A stretch of 8,525 nucleotides of DNA from Acidobacteriaceae bacterium (GCA_003132825.1 PKYX01000147.1:9914-18438); one strand, 5' to 3'. Shown: positions 1-6,147, numbered from the stretch's first letter. The notes: generated from the letters alone by a model not told the origin. Translations and numbers: made by a program.

Positions 1-597
1 CTGCTCGCACCCGCTCCCCAGCCCGAGGCGGGCGGAGAACGAAGGCAGCTCTTTGCCGCGGTCGGGGATCCGCTCCAGCGCTTTCAGCAAGAGTGCGCCG
101 CCAACCACACCGAGTGCCTGGTGACCGCTGACCGGATCGCGAGCGCCGCGGCGGTTCGAGACGTTCTGGCCTCGCTGCCGCCGGGAGAAATATTTGTCGA
201 GGACACGGCTCGGCTTCGTGCCATGGCCTCGGCGTGGCAGGATGGCCGGAGCATTCGCTGGTCGAGCCAGGGAGGACCGCGCGAAAGTTCGCAAGCTACG
301 ATTACTACCGCGGAAGCGTTGGTGGCGGCGACGGGATCGATTCTGGTTTCAGCGGCCTGCGGCGGCCGGGGCGCCTCGGTGGTTGCGCCGGTCCACTTCG
401 TGGTCGCAACCATCGGTCAGCTCGAAAGCGACCTGGAGACGGTTTTTGCCGAGCAGCGCGAGCGTGGAACGCTGGCGAAAAATTCCTACGTGTGCCTGAT
501 CACGGGCTCGAGCCGCACCGCTGATATTGAGAAGATTCTGGTGCTGGGCGCGCACGGCCCACGGCGAGTCGTGGTCGTGCTGTCCCTCGAAGAATAG
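1..597 (+). CDS. lutC: LutC/YkgG-family LUD-domain protein, 5'-truncated
   Basis: The reading frame is open from base 1 to the TAG at 595-597, giving 198 visible residues; the true start lies before the window, so the internal ATG-less region 1-120 belongs to the gene. The C-terminal stretch ITGSSRTADIEKILVLGAHG followed by a hydrophobic strand is the hallmark end of LutC/YkgG (LUD superfamily) proteins, which are usually about 200-240 residues, so only a short N-terminal part should be missing. In known systems LutC acts in the cytoplasm with the iron-sulfur proteins LutA and LutB to oxidise L-lactate to pyruvate. lutA/lutB would be expected just upstream, outside the window, but this cannot be seen. 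Other LUD proteins have different or unknown roles, so the family is secure and the lactate role is inferred. The gene converges on the exporter operon that ends at 688. Confidence 0.85.
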   Translation: MLAPAPQPEAGGERRQLFAAVGDPLQRFQQECAANHTECLVTADRIASAAAVRDVLASLPPGEIFVEDTARLRAMASAWQDGRSIRWSSQGGPRESSQATITTAEALVAATGSILVSAACGGRGASVVAPVHFVVATIGQLESDLETVFAEQRERGTLAKNSYVCLITGSSRTADIEKILVLGAHGPRRVVVVLSLEE

Positions 598-607
598 GCA
601 TACGGTG

Positions 608-626
608 GCTCCCCCAAAACGGGAGC
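608..626. terminator. Possible hairpin terminator between convergent genes
   Basis: GCTCCC (608-613) and GGGAGC (621-626) form a perfect 6-bp GC-rich stem with a 7-base loop, 10 bases after the LutC stop. A second short inverted repeat, GCTCC-C-GGAGC, sits at 654-664 before the exporter adaptor's stop at 688. Neither is followed by a T tract on either strand, so they are not textbook intrinsic terminators; position between two converging genes is the main argument. Confidence 0.3.
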
Positions 627-687
627 GCCGCATCCCGCCGCCCTGCCGGCAAGGCTCCCGGAGCACAAGGCGAGGAGGCGCCGGAGC

Positions 688-1746
688 TTATCTTGCCCCG
701 GCCGCATCCGGCGCGCCATTCACGATGAAGGCCCGCACTCGTAGCCCTACGGGCAGTTGCGCGCCCGGATCCAACTCGACCAGCGTTTCCAGGATTTTAC
801 GGTCGACGCGCTCGGTTGGTTCGTCGGTGCGAACGTTCTTCGGACCGAGTTCTTCACCGACCCGCACCACATGTCCCCAGAACTTTCGGTTGCCGTAGGC
901 ATCAGCGGTCACGTAGGTTTTTTGTCCGAGTGCCAGGCGGCTGACATCATCTTCGTCCACGTCGACTCGCACGCGCAGAGTCCGGGTGTCGCCGATCGCA
1001 AAGATCGGATCCGGAGTGGTCGCACCGTTTGAGACGCTCTCGCCCACCCGATGGTAGCGTCGCAACACCGTGCCGTCGATCGATGAGCGCACGTAGGTTT
1101 TCCCCAGCAGCGCCCGCGCCTGGTCGAGTTTGCCCAGGGCATTTTGCAGCTCGGCGGCGGCCATTGAGCGGTCCTCTTCCCGGGAATCCTCATCGAGCAG
1201 CCTGTGAGTCTGCACTTTGGATTCGTATTGAGCCTTGGCCACTTGGTATTCCTTGGCATAGGTGTCGGCGTCCTCCTCGGAAATCACCCCTGCGGAATAC
1301 AGCTTCTGGTGCCGAATCATTTCTGCCCGGGCGTTGCTCATCACGGCGTCGGCCTGGTCGACCGAGGCGAGCGCCTCCAGGCGCTCTTCCCGGCGCGCTC
1401 CGTTGATTATTTTTCGTAATCCGGCTTCTTTCGCCTTTACGTCGGCTTCCGCCGATTCGACCTCAGCTCGGTAGTCGTTATTCTCGAGCTGCGCCAGGAC
1501 TTGTCCGCGCTTTACCGGGTTTCCTTCCTCCACATAGATCGCTTTCAGCTTTCCGCTGAGTTCGGCAGCCAGCTTGATGTCTTCTGAAACCGGCTCCACC
1601 CGCCCGGGACCGGCAATGGTCCAGTCGCTCGGGGACGCCGTGGCTTTGGCGGAGGCAGGCGAGGTTTTGTCATGGCCCCAGATCAGGGTTGTGGTCACAA
1701 TGGTTAGAACGAGGATGGCTGCAACGAGAAGAGTTTTACGTTTCAT
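688..1746 (-). CDS. HlyD-family periplasmic adaptor of an ABC exporter (DevB-like)
   Basis: Encodes 352 residues. An N-terminal hydrophobic segment (about 5-24) would anchor it in the inner membrane with the rest in the periplasm. The order is that of a membrane fusion protein: first half of a lipoyl-like domain (about 56-90, with ELSGKLKAIYVEEGNPVKRG), a long Glu/Lys/Ala-rich helical hairpin (about 91-215), the second lipoyl half (about 216-250, SSIDGTVLRRYHRVGESV), a beta-barrel (about 255-300) and a membrane-proximal part ending near 345. The late segment RVDRKILETLVELD resembles DevB-type adaptors. Family knowledge: such adaptors link an inner-membrane ABC transporter to an outer-membrane TolC-like duct. 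It is the last gene of the tetR-permease-ATPase-adaptor operon, 40 bases after the ATPase. The start is fixed by a strong AGGAGGT at 1755-1761, 8 bases upstream. The cargo is unknown. Confidence 0.88.
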   Translation of the reverse strand: MKRKTLLVAAILVLTIVTTTLIWGHDKTSPASAKATASPSDWTIAGPGRVEPVSEDIKLAAELSGKLKAIYVEEGNPVKRGQVLAQLENNDYRAEVESAEADVKAKEAGLRKIINGARREERLEALASVDQADAVMSNARAEMIRHQKLYSAGVISEEDADTYAKEYQVAKAQYESKVQTHRLLDEDSREEDRSMAAAELQNALGKLDQARALLGKTYVRSSIDGTVLRRYHRVGESVSNGATTPDPIFAIGDTRTLRVRVDVDEDDVSRLALGQKTYVTADAYGNRKFWGHVVRVGEELGPKNVRTDEPTERVDRKILETLVELDPGAQLPVGLRVRAFIVNGAPDAAGAR

Positions 1747-1754
1747 GGCTTGGG

Positions 1755-1761
1755 ACCTCCT
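1755..1761 (-). promoter_or_regulatory. Strong ribosome binding site of the HlyD-type adaptor gene
   Basis: AGGAGGT on the minus strand, 8 bases before the ATG at 1746. It is the best Shine-Dalgarno match among the starts in the window and settles the start codon. Confidence 0.8.
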
Positions 1762-1786
1762 GAAAAATCACTGCTTCGGCTTTCGA

Positions 1787-2548
1787 TCAGTACGCCTCGC
1801 GGGCGGTCGGGACGCCTCGGGCGGTCGCCCACTGCGGCGGAATCTTGGGAGTTTGCTCGGCGGCATAGGGCGCGACGATCTTGCCGTCTTCGATGCGCAC
1901 GGTGCGGTCTCCGAATTCGAGCACGCGGCTGTCATGGGTCACGACCACCACCGCCCGGCCGTTTTTGTGGGCCAAATCCTGCATCATCTGCATGACATTG
2001 CGGCCTGTAGAAGAGTCGAGAGCCGCGGTCGGCTCGTCCGCCAGGATTACGCTCGGAGAGCCGGCGAGGGCGCGTGCAATGGCAACGCGTTGCTTCTGGC
2101 CTCCGCTCAGATCGGAGGGAAACGTGTCGTACTTCTGCTCCAGGCCCACCTGCTCGAGCAGACTCCGCGACTCCTGCTTTGCTTTCGATCCGCGAACGTC
2201 TTTCAGCTCCAGGGCGAGTTCCACGTTTTCCCCCACCGTCAGCGTTGGAAACAAGTTGAATCCCTGGAATACGAAGCCGATGTGTTCGAGACGGATTCGT
2301 GGTAACTCGCGCTCGCTGAGAGCGCTGGCCTCGATCCCCGCGATCGTAACCCTCCCCGACGTGGCTTTCAGAATGCAGCCCATGATGGAGAGCAGCGTGG
2401 TTTTGCCGCTTCCCGAGGGACCCATCAGCAAGACAACTTCGCCGGGCAGTACGTCGAGATCAATCCCCTGCAACGCCGGGACTTTGCTGGCACCTTCTTC
2501 ATACACCTTGGTTACGCCTCGAACCGTAATCGCCGGGTTCATAAACAT
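1787..2548 (-). CDS. ABC transporter ATP-binding protein (DevA/LolD/MacB type)
   Basis: Encodes 253 residues with every nucleotide-binding-domain motif intact: Walker A GPSGSGKTT (43-51), Q-loop glutamine 95, signature LSGGQ (147-151), Walker B with catalytic glutamate VILADE (167-172), D-loop AALD (175-178) and switch histidine 205 (THD). LSGGQKQRVAIARAL and the overall sequence place it with ATPases that serve FtsX-like permeases (LolD, MacB, DevA). It would power the adjacent permease from the cytoplasmic face. After about residue 227 there is an extra 25-residue tail (Pro, Thr, Ala, Arg) beyond the usual LolD length. Two starts are possible: ATG at 2548 or the in-frame ATG at 2542. AGGAGA at 2553-2558 lies 4 and 10 bases from them, so the start is uncertain by two codons. 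The gene follows the permease by 21 bases. Confidence 0.93.
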   Translation of the reverse strand: MFMNPAITVRGVTKVYEEGASKVPALQGIDLDVLPGEVVLLMGPSGSGKTTLLSIMGCILKATSGRVTIAGIEASALSERELPRIRLEHIGFVFQGFNLFPTLTVGENVELALELKDVRGSKAKQESRSLLEQVGLEQKYDTFPSDLSGGQKQRVAIARALAGSPSVILADEPTAALDSSTGRNVMQMMQDLAHKNGRAVVVVTHDSRVLEFGDRTVRIEDGKIVAPYAAEQTPKIPPQWATARGVPTAREAY

Positions 2549-2569
2549 GGTTTCTCCTGCGGTTTAGCC

Positions 2570-3694
2570 TCAGCCTTTGAACACGATGGCCGGGTCCAGG
2601 TGAGTCACTTTGTTGATGGACACAATGGCCGCGCTCACGCACATCAGCACGGTCAGAAAGAAAATTCCGACGGCCATCGGCCAGGGCAGGAGGATGGCTG
2701 CGCCACCGCTCTGGCTGGCGCGCACGATGAAAATGCTGACCACCATCGCCAACCCGTAGCCGGCGACGGCACTGATCCCGGCTTGCGTGATAATCACTTT
2801 GTAGATGTAGCGGTTAGGCGCGCCCATTGCTTTGAGCGTCCCGAACTCGCGGATGTGATCGACGGTCGTGGCATAGATGGTCTGCGCCACCACCACCACT
2901 CCCACCACCAGGCCGAGCAATGCCGCGATCAGCACGGCCACGCCCGCACCGGTGGTAAACATCCAGTAGATCCGGGTCATGCTGCTGAATTGGCGGGTGG
3001 TCAGCGCGTCGATATCGCGCACCCGGGCTTCCAGATCGTGCTGCAGAACCGGCAGATTCGTCCCGGGAACGGCGCGCACCAGAATGAAGAAAGTCTGATC
3101 TTCATCGATGCGGGTGAAGCCTTGCGCGTTCTTGAAGCTGGTGAATACGTACGGCGTCGTGGTGAAAGCGCGAATGCCGCGGGTAAAGCCCACCACGCGC
3201 GCGCGGCGGCCGTTGATCTCAAAGACTTCACCAACCCCGTTTACCCCTAGTTTTTTCTTGTACAACTCATCCACCATCACCGCGTCAGGAGTCTTCAGGT
3301 CCGCCACGTTGCCGGTCACGACGTTCCACGGACCGCCGACGCCGGTGTAGGGATTGAAACCGACGGCTTGCACCGACTCTTCCGCGCCGTCCGGAGTCTT
3401 CCACTGAGCGAAGCGGACAATGTATTTTTCCGCCGAGGCTACTCCGGGCGTGGCCAGCACTTGATACAGTTTCCGTTCCGAAAACGCCGATCCCTGCTCG
3501 ATGTAGGGAGTGTGTTTTGAGACCACCCACAGATCCACATTCGACCGGTCGATGATGCTCGAGGTGGTGACGGTAAAGCCGACGAACAGTCCCAGTTCGA
3601 CCACGATGAGCACAACCGCGAACACGATGCCGGTCAGGGTGACCGTCAATCGGACTTTATCGTGCAGCAGGTTGCGTCTTGCCAGGGGAGGCAT
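2570..3694 (-). CDS. FtsX-like ABC transporter permease (DevC-like)
   Basis: Encodes 374 residues with the FtsX/MacB-type layout: one N-terminal membrane segment (about 20-42), a large periplasmic domain (about 45-245), then three C-terminal membrane segments (about 249-273, 300-325, 338-360). Between the second and third lies DHIREFGTLKAMGA (279-292), the conserved cytoplasmic coupling segment of FtsX-like permeases that contacts the ATPase. The length matches DevC-type permeases (about 380) rather than MacB, whose ATPase is fused. With the ATPase and adaptor genes downstream it should form a complete DevBCA/MacAB-like exporter; known relatives export glycolipids, peptides or drugs, and this cargo is not readable. 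Only 3 bases separate its ATG from the TetR stop, and its weak ribosome site (GGGGTG) lies in the tetR 3' end, which suggests translational coupling. Confidence 0.9.
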   Translation of the reverse strand: MPPLARRNLLHDKVRLTVTLTGIVFAVVLIVVELGLFVGFTVTTSSIIDRSNVDLWVVSKHTPYIEQGSAFSERKLYQVLATPGVASAEKYIVRFAQWKTPDGAEESVQAVGFNPYTGVGGPWNVVTGNVADLKTPDAVMVDELYKKKLGVNGVGEVFEINGRRARVVGFTRGIRAFTTTPYVFTSFKNAQGFTRIDEDQTFFILVRAVPGTNLPVLQHDLEARVRDIDALTTRQFSSMTRIYWMFTTGAGVAVLIAALLGLVVGVVVVAQTIYATTVDHIREFGTLKAMGAPNRYIYKVIITQAGISAVAGYGLAMVVSIFIVRASQSGGAAILLPWPMAVGIFFLTVLMCVSAAIVSINKVTHLDPAIVFKG

Positions 3695-3697
3695 GGC

Positions 3698-4333
3698 TCA
3701 CCCCGCCTTTCTTAAGAGGCCACGCAGCAGACCGTCCACCATGAGATCGACCCGTTTCTTGATCGATCGCCAGGGCACCCAATGGTCCCGGGACTTGGCG
3801 ATCTGCAGGGCAACCACTCCGTGCGTACCCGCCCAAAGGGTTTGCGCGATCAGATCGGCATCGGTGAGGTCTTCGCGGAAAGCATCCACCTCGAGAGCTT
3901 CTGCAACGATCTGGCGAAGAAACGCGTAGGCGTCCTCCTCGGGATTGCCTTTCCCCATCTTTTTTTCCGTAGCGTCCGGAATCTGAGGATGCGCCGTCAT
4001 GAACATCATGCGGTAGTGGTTGGGATTCGACAGCGCAAACTCGGCGTAAGCCTGGCCGATTTTGCGCAGGCGCTCGACCGGGTCTCTCACCTGCGCCAGA
4101 CGGGTGAACGATTGGGCCAGACGTTGGAAATCGGAATGGCATAGCTGCAGGAAAAGATCTTCTTTGTCGGCAAAGTGGCCGTAAATGGCGGTGGGGGAAT
4201 ACTCGATCTTGCGGGCCACCTTGCGCATGGAGACGCCCTCGTAGCCTTCGTTGATGAACAGCTCGCGCGCGGCGTCGAGGATTTTGTCGCGCGTCTCGAG
4301 GCGTTCCCGTTCACGCCGTTCCTGCACTCCCAT
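3698..4333 (-). CDS. TetR-family transcriptional repressor of the exporter operon
   Basis: Encodes 211 residues, normal for TetR. The N-terminal DNA-binding domain is clear: TRDKILDAARELFINEGY (14-31), then a helix-turn-helix with MRKVARKIEYSPTAIYGHFA (36-55). The C-terminal ligand/dimer domain contains WAGTHGVVAL (167-176), as in the WHG-type TetR C-terminal family. It is the first gene of the operon, and a promoter with two palindromes sits directly upstream (4350-4403), so autorepression and repression of the exporter is the simplest model; a small molecule, perhaps an export substrate or toxic compound, would release it. This role is inferred from arrangement. A purine-rich AAGGAAAGGG (4342-4351 on the minus strand) serves as ribosome site for the ATG at 4333. 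Confidence 0.92.
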   Translation of the reverse strand: MGVQERRERERLETRDKILDAARELFINEGYEGVSMRKVARKIEYSPTAIYGHFADKEDLFLQLCHSDFQRLAQSFTRLAQVRDPVERLRKIGQAYAEFALSNPNHYRMMFMTAHPQIPDATEKKMGKGNPEEDAYAFLRQIVAEALEVDAFREDLTDADLIAQTLWAGTHGVVALQIAKSRDHWVPWRSIKKRVDLMVDGLLRGLLRKAG

Positions 4334-4349
4334 AACGCTGGCCCTTTCC

Positions 4350-4376
4350 TTAACAGTGTTAACGTAACAGTGTTAC
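4350..4376. promoter_or_regulatory. Tandem palindromic operator, probable TetR binding sites
   Basis: Two perfect 13-bp palindromes lie almost end to end: TTAACAGTGTTAA (4350-4362) and GTAACAGTGTTAC (4364-4376), sharing the core TAACAGTGTTA with a 14-base centre-to-centre spacing. They cover the end of the -10 element and the expected transcription start of the tetR operon. Tandem or overlapping palindromes are typical of TetR-family operators bound by two dimers. I saw no other copy of the core in the window. Confidence 0.8.
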
Positions 4377-4403
4377 CTTACAGGCTGGCGTTACCCGTGT
4401 CAA
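4375..4403 (-). promoter_or_regulatory. Sigma-70-like promoter of the tetR-exporter operon
   Basis: On the minus strand: a perfect -35 TTGACA (4398-4403), a 17-base spacer and a -10 TAAGGT (4375-4380) that keeps the key first, second and last bases. Transcription should start near 4368, leaving a leader of about 34 bases before the tetR ATG. The palindromic operator overlaps the -10 and the start, so bound TetR would block RNA polymerase. Confidence 0.7.
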
Positions 4404-4521
4404 GCTCTTATCCGTTGGCGAGGGCGGGCGCTCGCAGTTGAGGGTTTCGCGGGAAATTGGAGGACCCCTTGAAGCCTCGTGAAGAAAGCACCCAGCCCAA
4501 TGCATCTACGCGGGGGCCCAC

Positions 4522-4560
4522 GAGGAGAGAATATGAGGAGAGGACGCGAGGAGAATTTTG
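4522..4560. repeat. Three-copy 13-bp purine-rich tandem repeat
   Basis: GAGGAGAGAATAT (4522-4534), GAGGAGAGGACGC (4535-4547) and GAGGAGAATTTTG (4548-4560) follow one another in exact 13-base register; the first seven bases are identical in all three and the remainder diverges. The repeat lies between the end of the GAF-ANTAR gene and the tetR promoter, where neither gene needs it. On the plus strand each unit resembles a Shine-Dalgarno sequence, and the first is followed by an ATG (4533) opening a 22-codon frame to 4601, for which I see no other support. The function is unknown; the array may be a slippage product. Confidence 0.6.
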
Positions 4561-4597
4561 AGGGCGGGCTTCGGAATGCAGGATGCGGGACGGCTGC

Positions 4598-5314
4598 CTA
4601 GTTGGTCTGCGAGCCGCGCTTCACCTGATCGGTCAGAACGATGGCCTCGGCGATGTCCTTGAGACGCTGGCGCGTGCGACGGCTTTGCTGCTGCAAGGCG
4701 AGATAAGCGTGTTCTTCATCGAGGCCGAGATCGCGCTGCAGAATTCCCTTGGCGCGCTCGATCAGCTTGCGGGTTTCGAGAAGTTCGTAGAGGTTGGAGT
4801 TTTCGCTTTCGAGGCGGGCCATCTCGATCTCAGCTCCGACCAGAAACCCGATGGTCGAAATCAGACGAATCTCCTCCGCGTTGTGAACATGCGGCTGGCG
4901 ATGCTGCACATTGATGACCCCGACCAGTCGTCCCCGGGACAGCAAAGGGACGGAAAGAAATGCTTCATAGGTGTCTTCGGGGAGTTCGTTGAAATATTGG
5001 AAGCGGGGATCCCGAGAAGCATCCCGCGATACGGCAACGGGCTCGCGGTGCTCCGCCACCCAGCCGGTAATTCCCTGCCCCATGTGCAGTTTGAGACGAT
5101 TGACCACCTCTTGATGAGGATTCTTCGAAGCCCGCAGGACCAGATCCCCATCCTCGAGGACGTAGACAAAACAAGAGTCGCACTTCACGACCGCGGTGGT
5201 GAAATCGACGACGCGGCCGAGAACATCCTCGAGCGGCTCCGCGGCCGCCATGCGGCTGCCGATTTCGTGTAGAAAATCAACGTTGGCTTTGTCCGCTGCA
5301 GGCGCTGAATCCAT
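4598..5314 (-). CDS. GAF-ANTAR domain protein, predicted RNA-binding antiterminator
   Basis: Encodes 238 residues. A GAF sensor domain spans about 25-165, including HMGQGITGWVAEHREPVAVS (77-96), RDPRF and the strand GRLVGVINVQH, typical of GAF domains that bind small molecules. An ANTAR domain follows at about 175-228: a three-helix region with TRKLIERAKGILQRDLGLDE (181-200) and LKDIAEAIV. ANTAR domains bind paired hairpins in nascent RNA and prevent termination; here the GAF domain would supply the signal. The ligand is not readable; Cys45 and Cys48 (CDSC) lie in the GAF domain. There is no signal peptide or membrane segment, so it is cytoplasmic. The ATG at 5314 is the only upstream start possible, because TAG lies four codons before it (5324-5326). 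No Shine-Dalgarno precedes it. It is divergent from the STAS gene, hinting at a shared regulatory theme, but no direct partner is shown. Confidence 0.9.
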   Translation of the reverse strand: MDSAPAADKANVDFLHEIGSRMAAAEPLEDVLGRVVDFTTAVVKCDSCFVYVLEDGDLVLRASKNPHQEVVNRLKLHMGQGITGWVAEHREPVAVSRDASRDPRFQYFNELPEDTYEAFLSVPLLSRGRLVGVINVQHRQPHVHNAEEIRLISTIGFLVGAEIEMARLESENSNLYELLETRKLIERAKGILQRDLGLDEEHAYLALQQQSRRTRQRLKDIAEAIVLTDQVKRGSQTN

Positions 5315-5320
5315 GCTTTG

Positions 5321-5349
5321 ACGCTACCGAGTGGGTCCAGGCCTGTCCA
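5321..5349 (-). promoter_or_regulatory. Candidate promoter giving a leaderless GAF-ANTAR mRNA
   Basis: On the minus strand, TGGACA (5344-5349, 5 of 6 to the -35 consensus), a 17-base spacer and TAGCGT (5321-5326, 3 of 6 with the key T, A and final T). Six bases then separate it from the ATG, so the expected transcription start is the A of the start codon at 5314. The lack of a Shine-Dalgarno sequence fits leaderless translation. Confidence 0.45.
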
Positions 5350-5651
5350 ATCGCATTTTTTTATCGAGACAATAAAGGGTTCCGATGCAATGCGAAAGGT
5401 CTTCGAGATCGCCCCTATCTGCTTTGCTTTCAGATGCGTTGGCGGCGCTCGATCCGGTCGCACTGCGAGGTTCCCAATTTCGAACCAGTACTTTGGTTTT
5501 CTCTGCCGTGGCATCACTGTCCTCGACCGCGCCAGACGGCCCGCTCGCGCCGCCGGCAGATCTTAGACCGAGGATATCGGGAAGGGCGCGGGCCGGAGAA
5601 TTAACCTGGTTGTAACAAAAGGAACCTGCCTTCGCGCTAGCATAGCTCGCC
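5350..5651. other. Divergent intergenic region, no convincing gene
   Basis: This gap separates the GAF-ANTAR gene from the STAS gene. It has a local AT-rich patch (5355-5376, with a seven-T run) in otherwise GC-rich DNA. One small plus-strand frame, 5385-5615 (76 codons), starts 5 bases after AAAGGG (5374-5379) and ends 36 bases before the STAS start. Its product is Ser/Ala/Arg/Pro-rich, with no recognisable domain, signal peptide or membrane segment, so I treat it as probably non-coding. A 110-codon minus-strand frame starting at 5517 runs into the GAF-ANTAR gene out of frame and is also unsupported. Confidence 0.5.
5638..5643 (+). promoter_or_regulatory. Possible -10 element of the STAS gene
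   Basis: TAGCAT matches 4 of 6 consensus bases and lies 8 bases before the STAS ATG, so transcription would begin just at or before the start codon. No good -35 is found at 16-18 bases; the nearest candidate, TTGTAA (5610-5615), is 22 bases away. Weak support by itself. Confidence 0.25.
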
Positions 5652-5984
5652 ATGAGAGACAGCCCTCTCCTAATTGACGATGTGTCTGCCGCGGATGGTG
5701 GACGGCGGATTCTGCGCCTCACCGGACCACTCGTGATCTCCAATCTCTTCGATTTCCAATCCCGGGTTCGGGCTGACCATTCCCACCTGCTGGTTCTCGA
5801 TTTTACCAACGTCCCCTACGCGGACTCGGCGGGAATTGGCGCGCTGGTGGGGGCTTACGTGACCCATCAGAAGGAGGGCCACGGCCTTCTGCTGGTGGGA
5901 GTGAACCCGCGCGTACGCACCGCGCTCCAGGTCACCCACGTGGATCAGTTTTTTCAATATTCCGACACCGTCCCCGCGGAATGA
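5652..5984 (+). CDS. STAS-domain protein, anti-sigma-factor-antagonist type
   Basis: Encodes 110 residues, the usual size of a stand-alone STAS protein such as SpoIIAA or RsbV. The diagnostic segment is LLVLDFTNVPYADSAGIGAL (46-65): a buried strand followed by the phosphorylation loop, with Ser59 in the D-S-A-G-I-G motif intact. The rest (LLLVGVNPRVRTALQVTHVDQFFQYSDTV) fits the final helices and strand. In this family the unphosphorylated protein binds an anti-sigma kinase and frees a sigma factor; phosphorylation of the serine ends the interaction. No anti-sigma kinase, phosphatase or sigma gene lies in the window. The start is fixed by an in-frame TAG at 5643-5645, and no Shine-Dalgarno is present. 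The gene lies between the divergent GAF-ANTAR gene and the lectin gene. Confidence 0.88.
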   Translation: MRDSPLLIDDVSAADGGRRILRLTGPLVISNLFDFQSRVRADHSHLLVLDFTNVPYADSAGIGALVGAYVTHQKEGHGLLLVGVNPRVRTALQVTHVDQFFQYSDTVPAE

Positions 5985-6027
5985 ACTCGATCCTGCTCCC
6001 GGGCGCCCAACCGAGGAAACTCCTAGA

Positions 6028-6062
6028 GTGCATTGGTTTGCACAAACAGTGCAGCCGCTGTT
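6028..6062 (+). other. Paired stem-loops after the STAS gene
   Basis: GTGCA (6028-6032) pairs with TGCAC (6039-6043) around the six-base loop TTGGTT, and one base later AACAG (6045-6049) pairs with CTGTT (6058-6062) around an eight-base loop. They lie upstream of the lectin promoter, so they could only be transcribed with the STAS mRNA, perhaps as its 3' end. There is no T tract, and the loops do not match the A-at-1, G-at-4 hexaloops of ANTAR targets. Confidence 0.3.
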
Positions 6063-6083
6063 CCCCAACCTCCTGTGAAACCC

Positions 6084-6112
6084 TTGACTTAGGACATAAC
6101 GGCGGATACAGT
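6084..6112 (+). promoter_or_regulatory. Sigma-70-like promoter of the secreted lectin gene
   Basis: TTGACT (6084-6089, 5 of 6) and TACAGT (6107-6112, 4 of 6) are separated by the optimal 17 bases. Transcription should start near 6119, about 195 bases upstream of the lectin ATG. A second TTGACG at 6176-6181 has no credible -10 partner. Confidence 0.6.
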
Positions 6113-6127
6113 TCCTACCAGTCTGTT

Positions 6128-6147
6128 GCTGGTTCTCCCAGCGTTTT
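6128..6147 (+). promoter_or_regulatory. Small leader hairpin with T run, possible attenuator
   Basis: GCTGG (6128-6132) and CCAGC (6138-6142) form a 5-bp GC-rich stem with the loop TTCTC, immediately followed by GTTTTC. It would lie about 10 bases after the predicted transcription start. The stem is short and the T run is only four, so any termination would be weak; it may be chance. Confidence 0.25.

Noticed and set aside
1574..2567. Plus-strand frames of 243 and 228 codons opposite the adaptor and ATPase genes
   Set aside because: They are antisense to genes with complete family motifs and show no domain, ribosome site or sensible hydrophobic pattern.
2600..3250. A 216-codon His/Asp-rich plus-strand frame opposite the permease, resembling a metal-binding protein
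   Set aside because: The His richness is the antisense reading of Val- and Met-rich membrane segments; the permease on the other strand explains the sequence.
4418..4435. GCGAG/CTCGC hairpin as terminator of the GAF-ANTAR transcript
   Set aside because: The stem is five base pairs with an eight-base loop and no T tract, and it is over 160 bases beyond the stop codon.
4175..4441. An 88-codon plus-strand frame through the tetR start and operator
   Set aside because: It is antisense to the helix-turn-helix coding region, and its end simply reads through the promoter and operator.
5324..5809. A 161-codon minus-strand frame covering the gap and the STAS gene
   Set aside because: It runs antisense over the intact STAS motif and has no recognisable features; STAS on the plus strand is the better explanation.
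6028..6062. The paired hairpins after STAS as an ANTAR target RNA
   Set aside because: Loop sizes are six and eight rather than two hexaloops, and the first loop lacks the required A at position 1. They also lie upstream of the lectin promoter, so would not be in its leader.
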